Positions 18,980 to 29,762 of a stretch of DNA of 64,000 bases are shown here, piece after piece (positions within the stretch are counted from its first letter, which is position 1; each line of letters opens with the position of its first letter). The notes under the pieces were generated by a model. It searched no databases, was not told the DNA's origin, and was given only the letters and a program-made list of their open reading frames with translations. Source of the stretch: Iris pallida. Taxonomy: Eukaryota > Streptophyta > Magnoliopsida > Asparagales > Iridaceae. The position numbers and the translations under genes were made by a program. The DNA lies in assembly GCA_029216955.1 (NCBI GenBank), contig JANAVB010016199.1:10229960-10293959 (forward strand), given 5' to 3'.

Positions 18980-19640
18980 AAATCTGCCCATTAGATTATA
19001 GAATCCAGGAAACCGAACTCGATACGAGTTTACGGTGCTCCTGAAAACTCTCCTGGTCAGAATGAGCTACCTATTCTTTTGGTACCCAACTTTCAAAATT
19101 TTGAACGTTAGGACATCCGAGTTCTTCCTAAACTCTGTCCTAAAAATTACTATAAATAGAGAAAAAACTTTCCATTTCAATCATCAATTAATTCTTTCTT
19201 CTTCTCTATTATATACAAGCCATTTAATCTTCAAATATCCAAGGCAACTATCATTCTTCTAAGTGTCGGTGTGTTTCCGATTAAAAGTGATCGAGTTGTA
19301 CAACCTTGGTGTACCAAAGCTATTGTTTAGAGTTGAAGTCGTCGTGCCCTTCGGATAAAAGTACGAGGTATAGGAAGTCGACATGCCCTTCAGATTAAAG
19401 CACATGGTGTAACTTCTACTTCACAAATAGTAGATTAACTTCGGGCAAGAGTTCTCGGGCCTGGATTAGTCCTCTCAGTGGGATATTAAGATTAAATTCT
19501 CGATGTTTTGAGTTTCCTCTATATTACTCTACTATTTACATATTTGTTTTTCTTATACACAATAATTATATATTGTCTTTTCAGTACTCAATTATTTTAA
19601 AATTGGGGATACTACGTCTGCTATACTTTATTCCCCCATA
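18980..19640 (+). repeat. Decayed Sirevirus-like Ty1/copia 5' LTR
   Basis: Contains an inverted repeat AACTCG-ATA-CGAGTT at about 19016-19030, a TATA box TATAAATA at 19151-19158, and a block (CACAAATAGTAGATTAACTT ... TTCTCGGGCCTGGATTAGTC) that closely matches the LTRs of Sir-1. A degraded initiator-Met primer site follows at 19646. The LTR start is not clear. Confidence 0.6.
19151..19158 (+). promoter_or_regulatory. TATA box in the decayed copia LTR
   Basis: TATAAATA, about 120 bases downstream of the inverted repeat, the same layout as in the other Sirevirus-like LTRs of this window. Confidence 0.6.
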
Positions 19641-19645
19641 ATAAT

Positions 19646-19657
19646 TGGTATCCGAAC
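19646..19657 (+). promoter_or_regulatory. Primer binding site, degraded (initiator tRNA-Met type)
   Basis: TGGTATCCGAAC, compared with TGGTATCAGAGC, the site used by most Ty1/copia elements and present intact in Sir-1. It directly follows the LTR-like sequence. Confidence 0.55.
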
Positions 19658-19693
19658 TAAGTTTCTCTAAAGTGGACTGACACTCCTAGAGAA

Positions 19694-20640
19694 ATGGTAA
19701 CCATGAAACATATATACACTAACAATGGTGAAGGCAAGTCAACAAATAGACTACCCCTATTTGATGGCACAAACTACACGTATTGGAAGACACGCAAGAG
19801 TTGTTATATCAAGTCACTTGGTTTCAATTTATGGTTAATTTGTTATTGATGGTTGTAAGAAACCAGCTCAGATCGTCATAGATAGAAGCTTGGTTGAGGA
19901 ACTTCGTTACAAATATACTGATCATGAAAAGAAATAAGCATGCCCTGATACAAAAGCTATAAATTCTTTATTCTATGTAGTAGATAGAACAAAATTCAAT
20001 AGCGTCTCTATATGTGCCAAGTCTCATGAGGGTTGGAAACTTCTTGAGGTAACTCATGAAGGAACTTCACAAGTAAAGGAATCCAAAGTCTAAAGACATA
20101 CACAAGAATATGAGGCATTCAAAATGAAGCCTAATGAGACTATCACCAATATGTTTACTCGTTTCCTAGATATTGTTAATAATTTATCTTCTCTTGGAAA
20201 ATATTACAACAATCATGAAAAGATACGCAAGATGCTTCAAGGGCTAACCAAAAACTGAATCCTAAGGCAACTGCTATTATTGAAGGAAACGATCTCACAA
20301 CAATGCCTCTGGAGACACTAATGGGAAAGCTTATGACACTTGAGCTTGATCTAAAAAAATGAAGAGTCAACACCAAAGGAGACGACCATTGCATTCAAAG
20401 CACATTACAAGATAGCCTCCGATGATGAAAGTGAGAATGACATCTCAGACAATGAACAAATGGCCCTTATGACTCAGAACTTTAAAAGATTAAAAAGTAT
20501 GGAAAATCATATAAAAAGAAGAAAGGTCCTAAAGATGATGAAGAACCGATCTGCTACAACTACAAAAGGCAGTCCATATCAAGAAGGACTGTCCTACTGC
20601 AAGAAAAGAAAATCTTTATGAATATTCGAGTAAGAGAAGA
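19694..20640 (+). pseudogene. gag: Ty1/copia (Sirevirus-like) gag remnant
   Basis: Capsid precursor of a copia element. From ATG 19694 the product carries the family signature PLFDGTNYTYWKTR, then, across frameshifts, SLGFNLW, SICASHEGWKLLEVTHEGT, KESKV, YEAFKMKPNETITNMFTRFL, IVNNLSSLGKYYNNHEKIRK and LETLMGKLMTLELDLKK. A zinc-knuckle remnant (CYNYKRQ, then HIKKDCPTAR after a frameshift) lies near 20550-20600. Many stops and shifts are present. Protease, integrase and RT are absent; the sequence changes to Tat-type DNA near 20650. Confidence 0.8.
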
Positions 20641-20946
20641 TCATTGTAGAAGCATAAAAATAGCACATATGGTACTGAAGCGCAGAAGACAGCAGTTGCT
20701 CCACAGAAGTGCAGAAGACAACAGTGGTTTAAAGCGCAAAAGACAATAGTTGTTTCACACACTTCATAGAAGTGTAGGAGACATACAAAGATCAGTACAT
20801 AAAGGAAAGTTCTTTATTAAAATCATGTTTACAAAAGATCTTTTACAAACTCTTCAGGATTACACATAAAGACTAAACCCTAAAGCACAGCCTACAAAGT
20901 ATGCAAATCACGTAGACCCCAAAACACGCAGCAGTATCAGAGCAAA

Positions 20947-21374
20947 TCACTTCCTCATCAGAGTGAGCAACTTCCTAGTCTGACGCGGAGGAACTCCAAT
21001 ATGGCTAGTGAAGCAGGTATTGGCCTGAACAAGAACGTAGCTCCTACTCGCAATACTGCTCGCGGCTTTTCTTGCATAATAGGGCGTGCAGCCCCCCACT
21101 CCAATATGGCTAATGAAGCTATTATTGAGCGGGACAGAGAACAACCTGTGTCTCTTCGGGTTGGCAATCAATCCAAACCCGGTAGCTTGGATCTCGAAGA
21201 CCTCCAAGATGTTGTTCAGGTTCGAACTCCTTATGCCAGACGCTCAAGTGCATCTCAAAACTTAGTAGTGGTTCTTCTACAAAGCCATAACTTATTTGAA
21301 CGAAGAGATCTACAACCAACAGTCGACTTGTGCAAGGTCCATGGCCGTCCAAAGCTAAGTCAAGGTCGAGCATG
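20947..21374 (-). pseudogene. Short antisense ORF pair, unknown
   Basis: Two overlapping minus frames: 21374-21122 (start MLDLDLALDGHGPC, open upstream to 21454) and 21207-20947 (MEVFEIQATGFGLI). The second contains a duplicated phrase (NSFISHIGVGG and NTCFTSHIGVPP). No recognised domain. The overlap suggests one frame broken by an indel near 21150-21200. Confidence 0.35.
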
Positions 21375-21424
21375 ACAGGGAAATAACAAGAAACTGTAAG
21401 CAAAGTGTTAACTGAAAGCTCCTC

Positions 21425-21432
21425 TTTATATA
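21425..21432 (-). promoter_or_regulatory. Minus-strand TATA box
   Basis: CCTATATATAAAGAGG on the minus strand, 51 bases upstream of the ATG at 21374. Confidence 0.5.
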
Positions 21433-21809
21433 TAGGTTGTGTGGTCCAACCCACAGGCCATGTGGTGGTTAGTCAAAGGACTCTAAAGGAATAGGATGAA
21501 CCTAGGACTCAGGACAATGAATCTTATTTAGTAGATTCATTTGACTAAGCCTTGTCACCGCTTCTCGAGCACACAAACATCAGTAATTAAAGAGGATGTT
21601 GACTCAGCCATTCAAGGGCGGTCATTTAATGTTCTTAAGAAAATAACTTTGATAGAACTCACCCCTTCGGATCAACCCAGAAGCGCAACCCCCTCGGTTC
21701 AACCCAGTAGCACAGAGCCTTCAAATCCAATCCAGAAGCACAGCCCATTCAACGGCTCCTTCATTTGAGACTTCGTTGCCTTAGCACAATCTTCTCGTCA
21801 TCCTAAAGT

Positions 21810-22372
21810 ACAGTGACTTCGTTGCCTTAGCACAGTCTCATCGTCGCCCAAAAGTGCAGTAACTTCGTAGCCTCGGTACAGTCTTCTCGTCGCCCAAAAG
21901 TGCAGTAACTTTGTTGCCTCAGTACAGTCTTCTCGTCGCCCTAAAGCGCAGTGACTTTGTTGCCTTAGCACAGTTTTCTCATTTCCCAAAAGCGCAGTGA
22001 CTTTATTGCCTCAGCACAGTCTCCTCAACGCCCAAAAGCGCCGTAACTTCGTTGCCTCAGCACAGTCTCCTCGTCGCCAGTGACTTTGTTGCCTCAGTAC
22101 AGTCTTCTCGTCAACCTAAAGTACAGTAACTTTGTTGCCCCAGTACAGTCTCCTTGTCACACTAAAGCGCAGTGACTTTGTTGCCTCATCATAGTCTCCT
22201 CGTCGCTTTAAAGTACTGTAACTTCGTTGCCTCGACACAGTCTTATCGTCGCCCTAAAGTGTAGTGACTTCGTTGCCTCAGCACAGTCAACTAGTCGCCC
22301 TAAAGCACAGTGACTTTTTTGCCTCGGCACAGTCTCCTCGTCGCCCAAAAGCACAATGACATTGAAGCCTTA
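21810..22372 (+). repeat. 46-bp minisatellite, about 12 copies
   Basis: Units run CAGTGACTTCGTTGCCTCAG, then CACAGTCTCCTCGTCGCCC and AAAAGTG, 46 bases, with scattered substitutions and one shortened unit near 22060-22080. It lies in the presumed U3 of the Tat LTR, upstream of both sense TATA boxes. No coding role. Confidence 0.9.
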
Positions 22373-22654
22373 CCAAAAGTGCAGCTAGTATAGACGCACA
22401 GTTCTATGAGGTAGCATTGTTCCATGTGGCCACTCTGACATCCATATCTTTTCAGATATGATCCAATTGGTTCGTTTAAACCGCCGCTCCTAAGATAAGA
22501 ATGGATTTTGGTTATGTTGATAAGAGCAATATCAGGTCAGTTTTTTCAAATCATCGCTCCTGAGATAGGAACAGAGTTTGGTTCTGTTGACAAAAGCAAT
22601 ATCCAAGCGGTTTGTTTAAACTGCTGTCTCTAAGATATGGACAAAATCTGACTC

Positions 22655-22662
22655 TATAAATA
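22655..22662 (+). promoter_or_regulatory. TATA box 1 in Tat-2 LTR
   Basis: CTATAAATAGGAG, directly after the third U3 repeat. Confidence 0.55.
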
Positions 22663-22903
22663 GGAGCAAAACTACTCAGCTTCATTCGATCAAGATTATA
22701 GAGATATGAGCACACGCTATGTGTCATTTATTCTGTTATGTTGATAACCACCTAAGATCTTGATAGAAAAGAATCTCAGCATCCGCCAAGTGTCAGCTCA
22801 GCAGCAACCCTCACTGTGCAGTTACAACAGATTCTCTCATATCTCCACACGCAGTGCTCCTGCGCGCCCAAAAGATCCTATGCACATCACATATGTGCTG
22901 ACC

Positions 22904-22911
22904 TATAAATA
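22904..22911 (+). promoter_or_regulatory. TATA box 2 in Tat-2 LTR
   Basis: CTATAAATAGAAGGAG, 249 bases after TATA box 1 with similar flanks, so probably a duplicated promoter. It is the nearer to the leader and the more likely start of R. Confidence 0.55.
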
Positions 22912-23120
22912 GAAGGAGTTGGCCTTCATTAAAGAGGTCAGCATCTTCCTGATTAGCAATCCCTAGTACAACTCTCGAACATCAGAAAGTCAAATCATAC
23001 AAGTTCAAGTCATCGTCAGATCGTTAACGGAGTAAAGGAGCCGCTGTAGTCTCGATCTCCACCGTCACACTTTCATTTGAATACAAAAAAGTTCATTCAA
23101 CTTTTGTCATAGCAAACAAG

Positions 23121-23471
23121 ATGGAGACTCTGCTGGGGACTTCCTTCTCCGATGACGAGAAGGCGGTGATGCAGTCTAACGATAACTTGCTAGGGTATTC
23201 CCAAAAGATGCTGGTTATACGTTTCGACCAGCAAGCTTTTGAGGACCTCCTCTCTGAAGAGAAGTCGAGACCTTCGAAGCGGTTCATAAAATCGAAGAAG
23301 ACTCGATGTACCTGGGTGCCCAAGGCAACTGCGACGAGCGACAAGATGGAGGGAGACGCGCTCCAAACCTCCCTGAATGGCGAAGCCCCGAAGAGGCCTC
23401 CACCCGCTACTACTGTACTGCCTCAGCCGACTTCAGTTGTTGAGAAGCGCAACGAAGAGTGCGACTCCTAG
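23121..23471 (+). CDS. Tat-2 leader ORF, unknown function
   Basis: A 116-codon frame starting 20-30 bases after the presumed LTR end. It is charged, with Lys/Glu-rich stretches and a Pro/Thr-rich end, and no recognised domain. It may be a short upstream ORF or the N-terminus of the Gag leader. The stop at 23469 is followed by further leader-like coding sequence. Confidence 0.45.
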   Translation: METLLGTSFSDDEKAVMQSNDNLLGYSQKMLVIRFDQQAFEDLLSEEKSRPSKRFIKSKKTRCTWVPKATATSDKMEGDALQTSLNGEAPKRPPPATTVLPQPTSVVEKRNEECDS

Positions 23472-23539
23472 GCCGCGCAACCGACGAAGGCACAGCGTAG
23501 GAAGAATGTTGCAGCCACCCACCCGCACAAAAAATGCCT

Positions 23540-25046
23540 GCACAGGATAGAACTTCTGTCTTTGACAGAATTATATATTCTTCAGGAGAACCTATATTGG
23601 ATTCTGATCACTATACACCTTCAGGGGTAGCGTGAAGAAATCTAAGACAGTACACTCCTTGTACGACCAAAGTGCTACGTCGACCACTCAGTTGGACTCT
23701 GAATACTACGCACCTTTCATGGATAATAGAAAGAAGTCCAAGACCGCACGCCCCATACGCGATCAATGTGGTAAGCCAACAACATACCAAAGGCCAACGT
23801 TGACAGTCACTCGCGCAACCGATATAAAGCTGTACAAAACTGGTTCGAGTGCTTCGATGCCTCGACCAGTAAAACCCTACTGTCACTTCAGCGCGCATGC
23901 ACATGATTCAATCCAGGAGTACAAACTGTGGGAACAGACTCATGCGAGCAGCTTTGCTATATGCATGAAGTGAGTCTGTCTCACCAGCAACCCTATAATC
24001 AGGACCTAAGAGTATCTCACGTGCAGTAACTGAGAAGAGGGAAGCTACCATCACGTCCTTATTCATGTGCGCAGCTTCCCTACATGCACAAAAGAAGTAT
24101 AGAAGTGAAGGCCTCTGATCTGCATGAAGTGATTTCTCACAAACGCATGGCGAGGGAGGATTCTGCTGCACACAACGTGGCTGGCCCAAGGCATACTTGA
24201 GCCAAGATCACCATCAACTGTTGCTGCTACCAAACAGCAATATCGCCACCGAAGAGACGGTCCGTCTTCCAAAGATCACGACCGATGGTGTCTGTACATC
24301 AGAGACTCGGTAAAGGATTGTCAAGTGAAGAAGAAGGCGAACTCCTCATTGCGTCATACAATACGGTGCAGGCTTCCCTATCTCTCAAGAAGCTTGCAAA
24401 GAACCCTCCCGCCCCGGCCAACAAATCCAAAAGTCAATTTGGAGGCAACAGATCGGCGGTGCCCAACACGGGTATATTCTAACACAACCGCACTCAAGTC
24501 AAACTCTTATCGCAGGCTTGGGGTAGCCAACTCCCCACTATCCATGACAATCGCTCGTTCCAACCCGATAAGAGATTGTATGAAACCGACACAGATGCCT
24601 CCGTAGGCACAAACAACCAACAGGCTATTGATAGTAATTACAATGAGTCAGAGGACGATCAAAATCTACCTGTCTACCCTCAGGATGACGAGATTCAGGT
24701 GTCTGAACCAGAGAGTGAAAGATTCACCGTCCCTTCTATCTATCCGCCCCTGATGTCCGTTTTCATGATCGAAGGTGACAACATAGAAAACAATGATGGG
24801 TCCAGTCATCAAAAACGTATAGTGGCCCTGCAGACAGGCCTGAATACATTGAATGAGACTATGCATGCCTTGAATTCTGTAGTCCTGGAGATCAAGGAAC
24901 AAATCGACATCCAACGCTTCTGCTCCAGTCAATCAAGACCCGAGAACGAATGGGGAATCCAATGCACTTCCTCCTACACCAAGTCCCGTCATAAACCAAA
25001 CAATGTCGCAGTCATCATCAACGACTGGGCCCACGATGTCAAATGA
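23540..25046 (+). pseudogene. Tat-2 gag leader remnant
   Basis: The motif TSVFDRI (23552-23572) is followed by two copies of a module LDS-(D/E)-(H/Y)-Y-(T/A)-P ... KKSKT, across frameshifts (23600-23760). The last open part, 24576-25046, ends in a helical segment RIVALQTGLNTLNETMHALN that matches in position the RIAVLEDKLKTMAEM segment of Tat-1. Between 23900 and 24570 the frame changes several times. Function unknown; it corresponds to the leader of Tat-1. Confidence 0.5.
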
Positions 25047-26285
25047 CATGTAGAAGTCGCTAAAGGAGTCATACGCTCACTTTGACGCCCGAGAAAAGCG
25101 AGAATCACTCCAAAAGATAGGGGTTCGGCAACCATATCATGCCGAATGGGATAATATGATATATCCACCCGAGTGCAAGCTGTACATGCTTGTGTCATTC
25201 GATGCGAAGGAGTCTCCTCATCGATACCTGAGGTACTTTGCCTCAGTAACTGGGCATCTGCCAAAAGATGATGTTCTGCTCACGAATATATTCGTAGGAG
25301 CATTGTAGGGGGTAGCCTACGAATAGTTTTACAGTCTCCCTGACAACTGCATCTCGTTGTTCAACGATTTGAAGTCTCTTCCTTTGTTCGATTCTATGAA
25401 GAAGGAATGGACATGACGATGTCTACTCTTATGGATATTGTCCAGAAGGAGAAAGAGCCTGTACGTTCTTATATCGAGCGCTTCCGTCAGGCAGCTCTGA
25501 GGTTACCACCTGGTGTTCCCAAATCCTTGCTCATGGACTCGTACCGTAAAATATGCTCCCCACAATCAAGTTGTGGCATAGTGCTCCATGCATAGAGTGA
25601 CACCTTTCTTCACCGAGGCAGATATAGCCGAAAGAAAGGCTCGGGATGCACAACTGTTGGGATTGAGTTTTCCCTCACTCAAAGATGAATAGAAGCGTTC
25701 ATCTAGCAATAACCCCGTCCCCAAGGATGGTAAAGGGAAACAAGCCATGATCGTCAACATCTCCAAAGGTTCAACGTCAATGAACCAGAAGCAGGCAAAA
25801 GTGCCAAAGCTGAAGGAAACCTACTGCTTCAACGATGAAGACATGCTAGAACTCTTCGATATGTTATTGAAGGGTGGGAAGCTTCAACTCCTGCCTCCTA
25901 AGTGTCCCGACGAAGTGGGAAAGGTGGACAATCCAAAGTACTTCCACTATCACCAATACGTTCACCATTCAACATGCGAGTCCTACGTATTGAAGAGGCA
26001 GAACCATCGTATCATTGACGCCAAGGTCATATCACTCGACTATAAGAAAAAAACTGCCACTGCCAACATGGTTACCCTCCAGTTCGGATGTTTTCTGAAA
26101 ACATATACCCAAGACGGTGTTATCCCCATCCCAAGAGCGACAATGGAAGTAGTCAACCTTCCACCGGTCCGTGACAATGCTCAAGGCCTCATCCCACTTA
26201 CGATGCCCCGAAGCAAATTTATGTGTATCCATCCTGATCTTGCCCCAGACACGATGCAGACTACAACACGCTCTGTCAAGGGGAA
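25047..26285 (+). pseudogene. gag: Tat-2 gag, 5' part
   Basis: Homologous to Tat-1 gag: IGVRQPYHAEW, NIFVGAL, SLPDNCISLF, MDMTMSTLMDIVQKEKEPVR, SYIERFRQAALRLPPGVPKS, then CPDEVGKVDNPKYFHYHQYV and ANMVTLQFGCFLKTYTQDGV, DGVIPIPRATMEVVNLPPVR. Stops and frameshifts break the capsid half; the part from 25747 is open. The zinc knuckle has lost its first and last Cys (KYFHYHQYVHHSTCES). Tek-1 interrupts the frame after position 26285 and it resumes at 37854. Confidence 0.8.
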
Positions 26286-27369
26286 TGTGAGCACTCTGAA
26301 TTTCGGGCTGATTTTTTTTATTTTATTTTCTGATTGATTGGTTTGATAAATAATTTATTCTATTATTTTTCCTAAGTGTGCTTTCCCGTGCCATTGATAT
26401 TTGGAGTATCAGGGATGTTCAACTCTGGAAATCTTTTTCACGAGTTTTGGAGTGGACACGATTACCTTCATGTCAGTATATAGTGTCCCATCCAAACTTG
26501 TTCCCTTGTACTCTTTCTGCTTCGCCGAACTTCGGGTCGGTTTAGACCATTTGATTAATATTTATTTTTCCCACTCTTTTCTTTGATCATTTTCAGCACG
26601 TTACCATGACTTTTATTTTGGGAACGCAAGACCAGTCAGTTTCTTGAAACCAACTCCTCATTGATGATCTACTCGAGACGCTCGTCACCCATGACCTTCG
26701 TATCCCACTCAGACACGTCATTTTGTGCTCCATTTGATTCACACAACTTTTCCGATGCGTGATCCGATTATATTTCACTCCACGACATCACATTCATCTT
26801 CCAACTTGATTTGTGGGTCCCCTGTCGACCAAAACCTGTCCGCCCCAATTATGGACATGGCCCATATTGAGCCTACTATCCGTCCGCCACTTGTGTCCCA
26901 TTTATTGGAATCTCCATGTGCTACTTATTTCTCCATGATCATCGACGCCTATTTTAATTCAATTTTTGCACAATGTCTAGTTTCGATCCAATCCGGCTCC
27001 ACAAAGTCCAGTCCAGCTTTGTGTTGCCCTCCATCAGGACACCCTCATAATTCTTGCCCAAAAATATCAAGTACTTATTTTATCTGTTTTTAATATTTAA
27101 TGGAAAATCTCCATTGATTTTAATTCCCATTGGAATGATCCAATTCTCCATTTAATCTCCACCCTTGGATCCCCCTACATTAATCCTCACCATTTATTCT
27201 CCCCTCACATTCACACAGCCTCCCCCTCTCATGTGAGCCAGCCCTAATTCCTAGGAAAAGCATTCACACTTTTTTATCTCTCTCTCTCTCTCTTATCCTC
27301 TCTTCTCTCACTCACTTTTTCTTCCATGCAACAATAACAACAACAACTTCAGCAGCTACACCAACATCA

Positions 27370-28070
27370 CCACTATCATCCCGACCTCCTGGCCCGGCCT
27401 GCCGTCGGCCACCGGCCCTCCGCCGCCGTCGGCCTCCCCCACAGGGCCATCATCTCCACCTTATCATCCCGACCACCACTCTCATCCCGACCACCACCTC
27501 CTCCTAAGCAAACACCACCACCACCCTACACTCAAAACCCGACCACCCTCTCCCATCCATGGCCGAGTTTGCCTCCGGCCACCGCCCCCTGGCCGGCCTC
27601 CAGGCCGTCGGCCACCCGAGCACTCCTCCTCTTCCCTCCTCCTTCTCCAATACCAACCACCACCGTCGACCAAACTCCATCTCCTCCACCTTCCCATGGC
27701 ACACCACCACCATCCTTCCGCCGTGCCAGGCCGCACTAGGCAGCACCTCCGTCGGTCCAAGCGCGCCGCATCGCCGTGTGCCACCAGCGCGCGCAGCTGG
27801 CAGCAGTAGCTGCACTGGCAGCACAGCGCGCGCCCCTTGCCGCGCGCGGACGAGCGCGTGCAGCACCTTCGCCGACTACGCGTCACCGTGGCCGTGTTCC
27901 CCCGCCTTGGGCAAACTTCGACGACCCCCCTGGGTCCGCCACCTCGCTCCCTGGCACGACGTATAGGGGAATCGTGCGTTTTGAACGACGTCCCGTCGTG
28001 ACGCGCGCGGGATCGAGTTCATTTTGGCGTCCCGTCGCAGCAACTTTGCGCGTGTTTTCCTGGAGATCCG
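27370..28070. other. GC-rich island in Tek-1 5' LTR
   Basis: A sharp change from AT-rich to CpG-rich sequence, preceded by (CT)n and a CAACAACAACAACTTC run. Overlapping frames on both strands (for example 27559-27966 plus, 27504-27866 minus) are Pro/Ala/Arg-rich and look like by-products of composition. The same island is at 34510-35200 in the other LTR. It could be a captured fragment of a plant gene start (CT-rich leader, GC-rich first exon). Confidence 0.6.
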
Positions 28071-29762
28071 ACCGTTGGATCGACGATTTCTTCGCTCCGT
28101 CGCAATCTCGGTATATCCACCTTCACTCATGTCAATTTTTGTCCGTTAATTTTATCGTTTGATACATCAAAACCGGCCACCAAGTTGACCGTTTAAATTG
28201 TATTAAATTTGGACAGTTTCGCGGGGCCAACTTCGTCAGCTTGTATCTCCTCCACCGCAGCTCCGTTTGGCATGCTACCAGTTCCGGTGTGAAGCTGGTA
28301 TAACCCTCTTACTACTCCTCCAGTTTTGTTTCATTATGAGCTTGTTTGATTGGTTGAATTCGACGCCAAAGTTGGCCGTCCGAATTCGTAATTTCTAACT
28401 TGTAAAATTCTATTTTTGAACACGGGACTCCAGATTTCATTTTTGACACCACCAGTAGACTTGTGGCGTCGTTCTGGCATGTTTTCATATAAAGTTTATT
28501 AGATTTGGAGAACGTGGGCCCGGGCACGTTATTCGGTACAAGTCGGATACCAATATCCGGGTCAGCGGGTCATTTTGAGATCGGCTCATCGGAATCCAAT
28601 TCCGGAGATACCGTTGAGTTCGTATCATCATTCTGGACTCGTTGACAGGTAGTTTGCTAAGTTTTGAGAACTTTGGCTCCGGCACGCATTTCCGTGCAAA
28701 TCGGAATTCCAAGTTCTGGTCAACGGGCCAAATTGAGATCGGGACACCGGAATCCAATTCTGGAGATACCGTTGGGTTCGTATCGACATTCTGGTTTCGT
28801 GGACATATAATTTGTTATATTTTGTACACTTGTTTTCTTGCACATTTTTTTCGTGCAAAACGGCTCCGACACGGACACCGTTTTGACCCGAAATTACCTT
28901 TTTGCCCTTGTGTCCAAATTGGACCGTTGGGTAGGCTATCCTAGCTAATATGACCATTCTGGACACGTTGGCGATGTTCATTTCATCGTCCGACAATGTT
29001 TGTTGATAATTTCTCTGAGTTTAACCTTTTTATAATTAAATTAATAATTAATTCATATAATGTTCGTATTTCGGGATTAGTACAACAAAACTGAGATCAG
29101 CCAATTCCAGTGATCTCACATCGCTGAAATTGACAAGTTGGACACGTGGATCACTATAATAAGATTATCAACCTTACCGATAATCTTTTTATCTCGATTT
29201 GCGTGTCGTAAGTTTCGACGTACAAATAACGAAGTACACTTTATATTAGACTAGAATTGACCCTGTTTGACCAGAGTTGACCAGTTGACCCAAAGTCAAC
29301 TGTAAGTCAACACTTGACCTAGTTTGACTAGATTATTAACCGGAGTCGACCTAGAGTTGTTTTGACTTAGAAGAACCTAGAATAATGTAGATTGATTATA
29401 GAGATTCATTTATTACAACTTGAACACCTTGTAACCTGTGTTGCTTTAAATAGGACTCTGTGGCTTCAGTGGGACCCCCCCTATACTTATCAGCTGTTCA
29501 GGTTATCGAGGCGAGTACATTCTCTGATCATTTCATATCCTGCTTAGAATTATTTCCTGCAGTAGATTACTTTACTTGTACTGTCACGTTGGTCACACGG
29601 ATTGATACTATATGGATCCTTTCTTGAGATGTTATCCTTAGGGAGCATCAGATACTCTATGTTCTGTGCGTTTCACTTTCATAGCGTATCATATGCTCCT
29701 TGGTTCTTTGATCACTTACGACATGTACCCTCATGATCGTAGAGTCTTCCTGGAATCTTACA

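Larger units (their letters stand above)
20660..21460 (-). other. Tat-type tail with a short antisense transcription unit
   Basis: On the minus strand there is a TATA box (21432-21425), an ATG at 21374, frames covering 21374-20947, and an AATAAAG signal near 20815. The plus strand of 20690-20780 has GCGCAGAAGACA-type repeats. The layout (own TATA, frame, poly(A) site, then LTR) copies the tail of Tat-1. I take this as the 3' tail of a Tat element upstream of the shared LTR; the mobile-domain core is absent. Confidence 0.4.
22373..23100 (+). repeat. Tat-2 5' LTR (promoter half)
   Basis: Three diverged direct repeats of 65-78 bp (starting about 22466, 22534 and 22604; core CGCTCCTAAGATAAGAA...TGTTGATAAGAGCAATATC) lead into a TATA box at 22655. 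A second TATA lies at 22904. R/U5-like sequence continues to about 23100, just before the leader ATG at 23121. The LTR probably begins upstream and includes the minisatellite, but the 3' LTR copy is not in the window, so its ends are open. Confidence 0.5.

Noticed and set aside
27482..28162. ORFs up to 135 codons on both strands in the GC-rich island of the Tek-1 LTRs, also at 34621-35322 (up to 197 codons)
   Set aside because: Open in several frames on both strands at once and rich in Arg, Pro and Ala, as expected from GC-rich DNA. No domain or conserved start.
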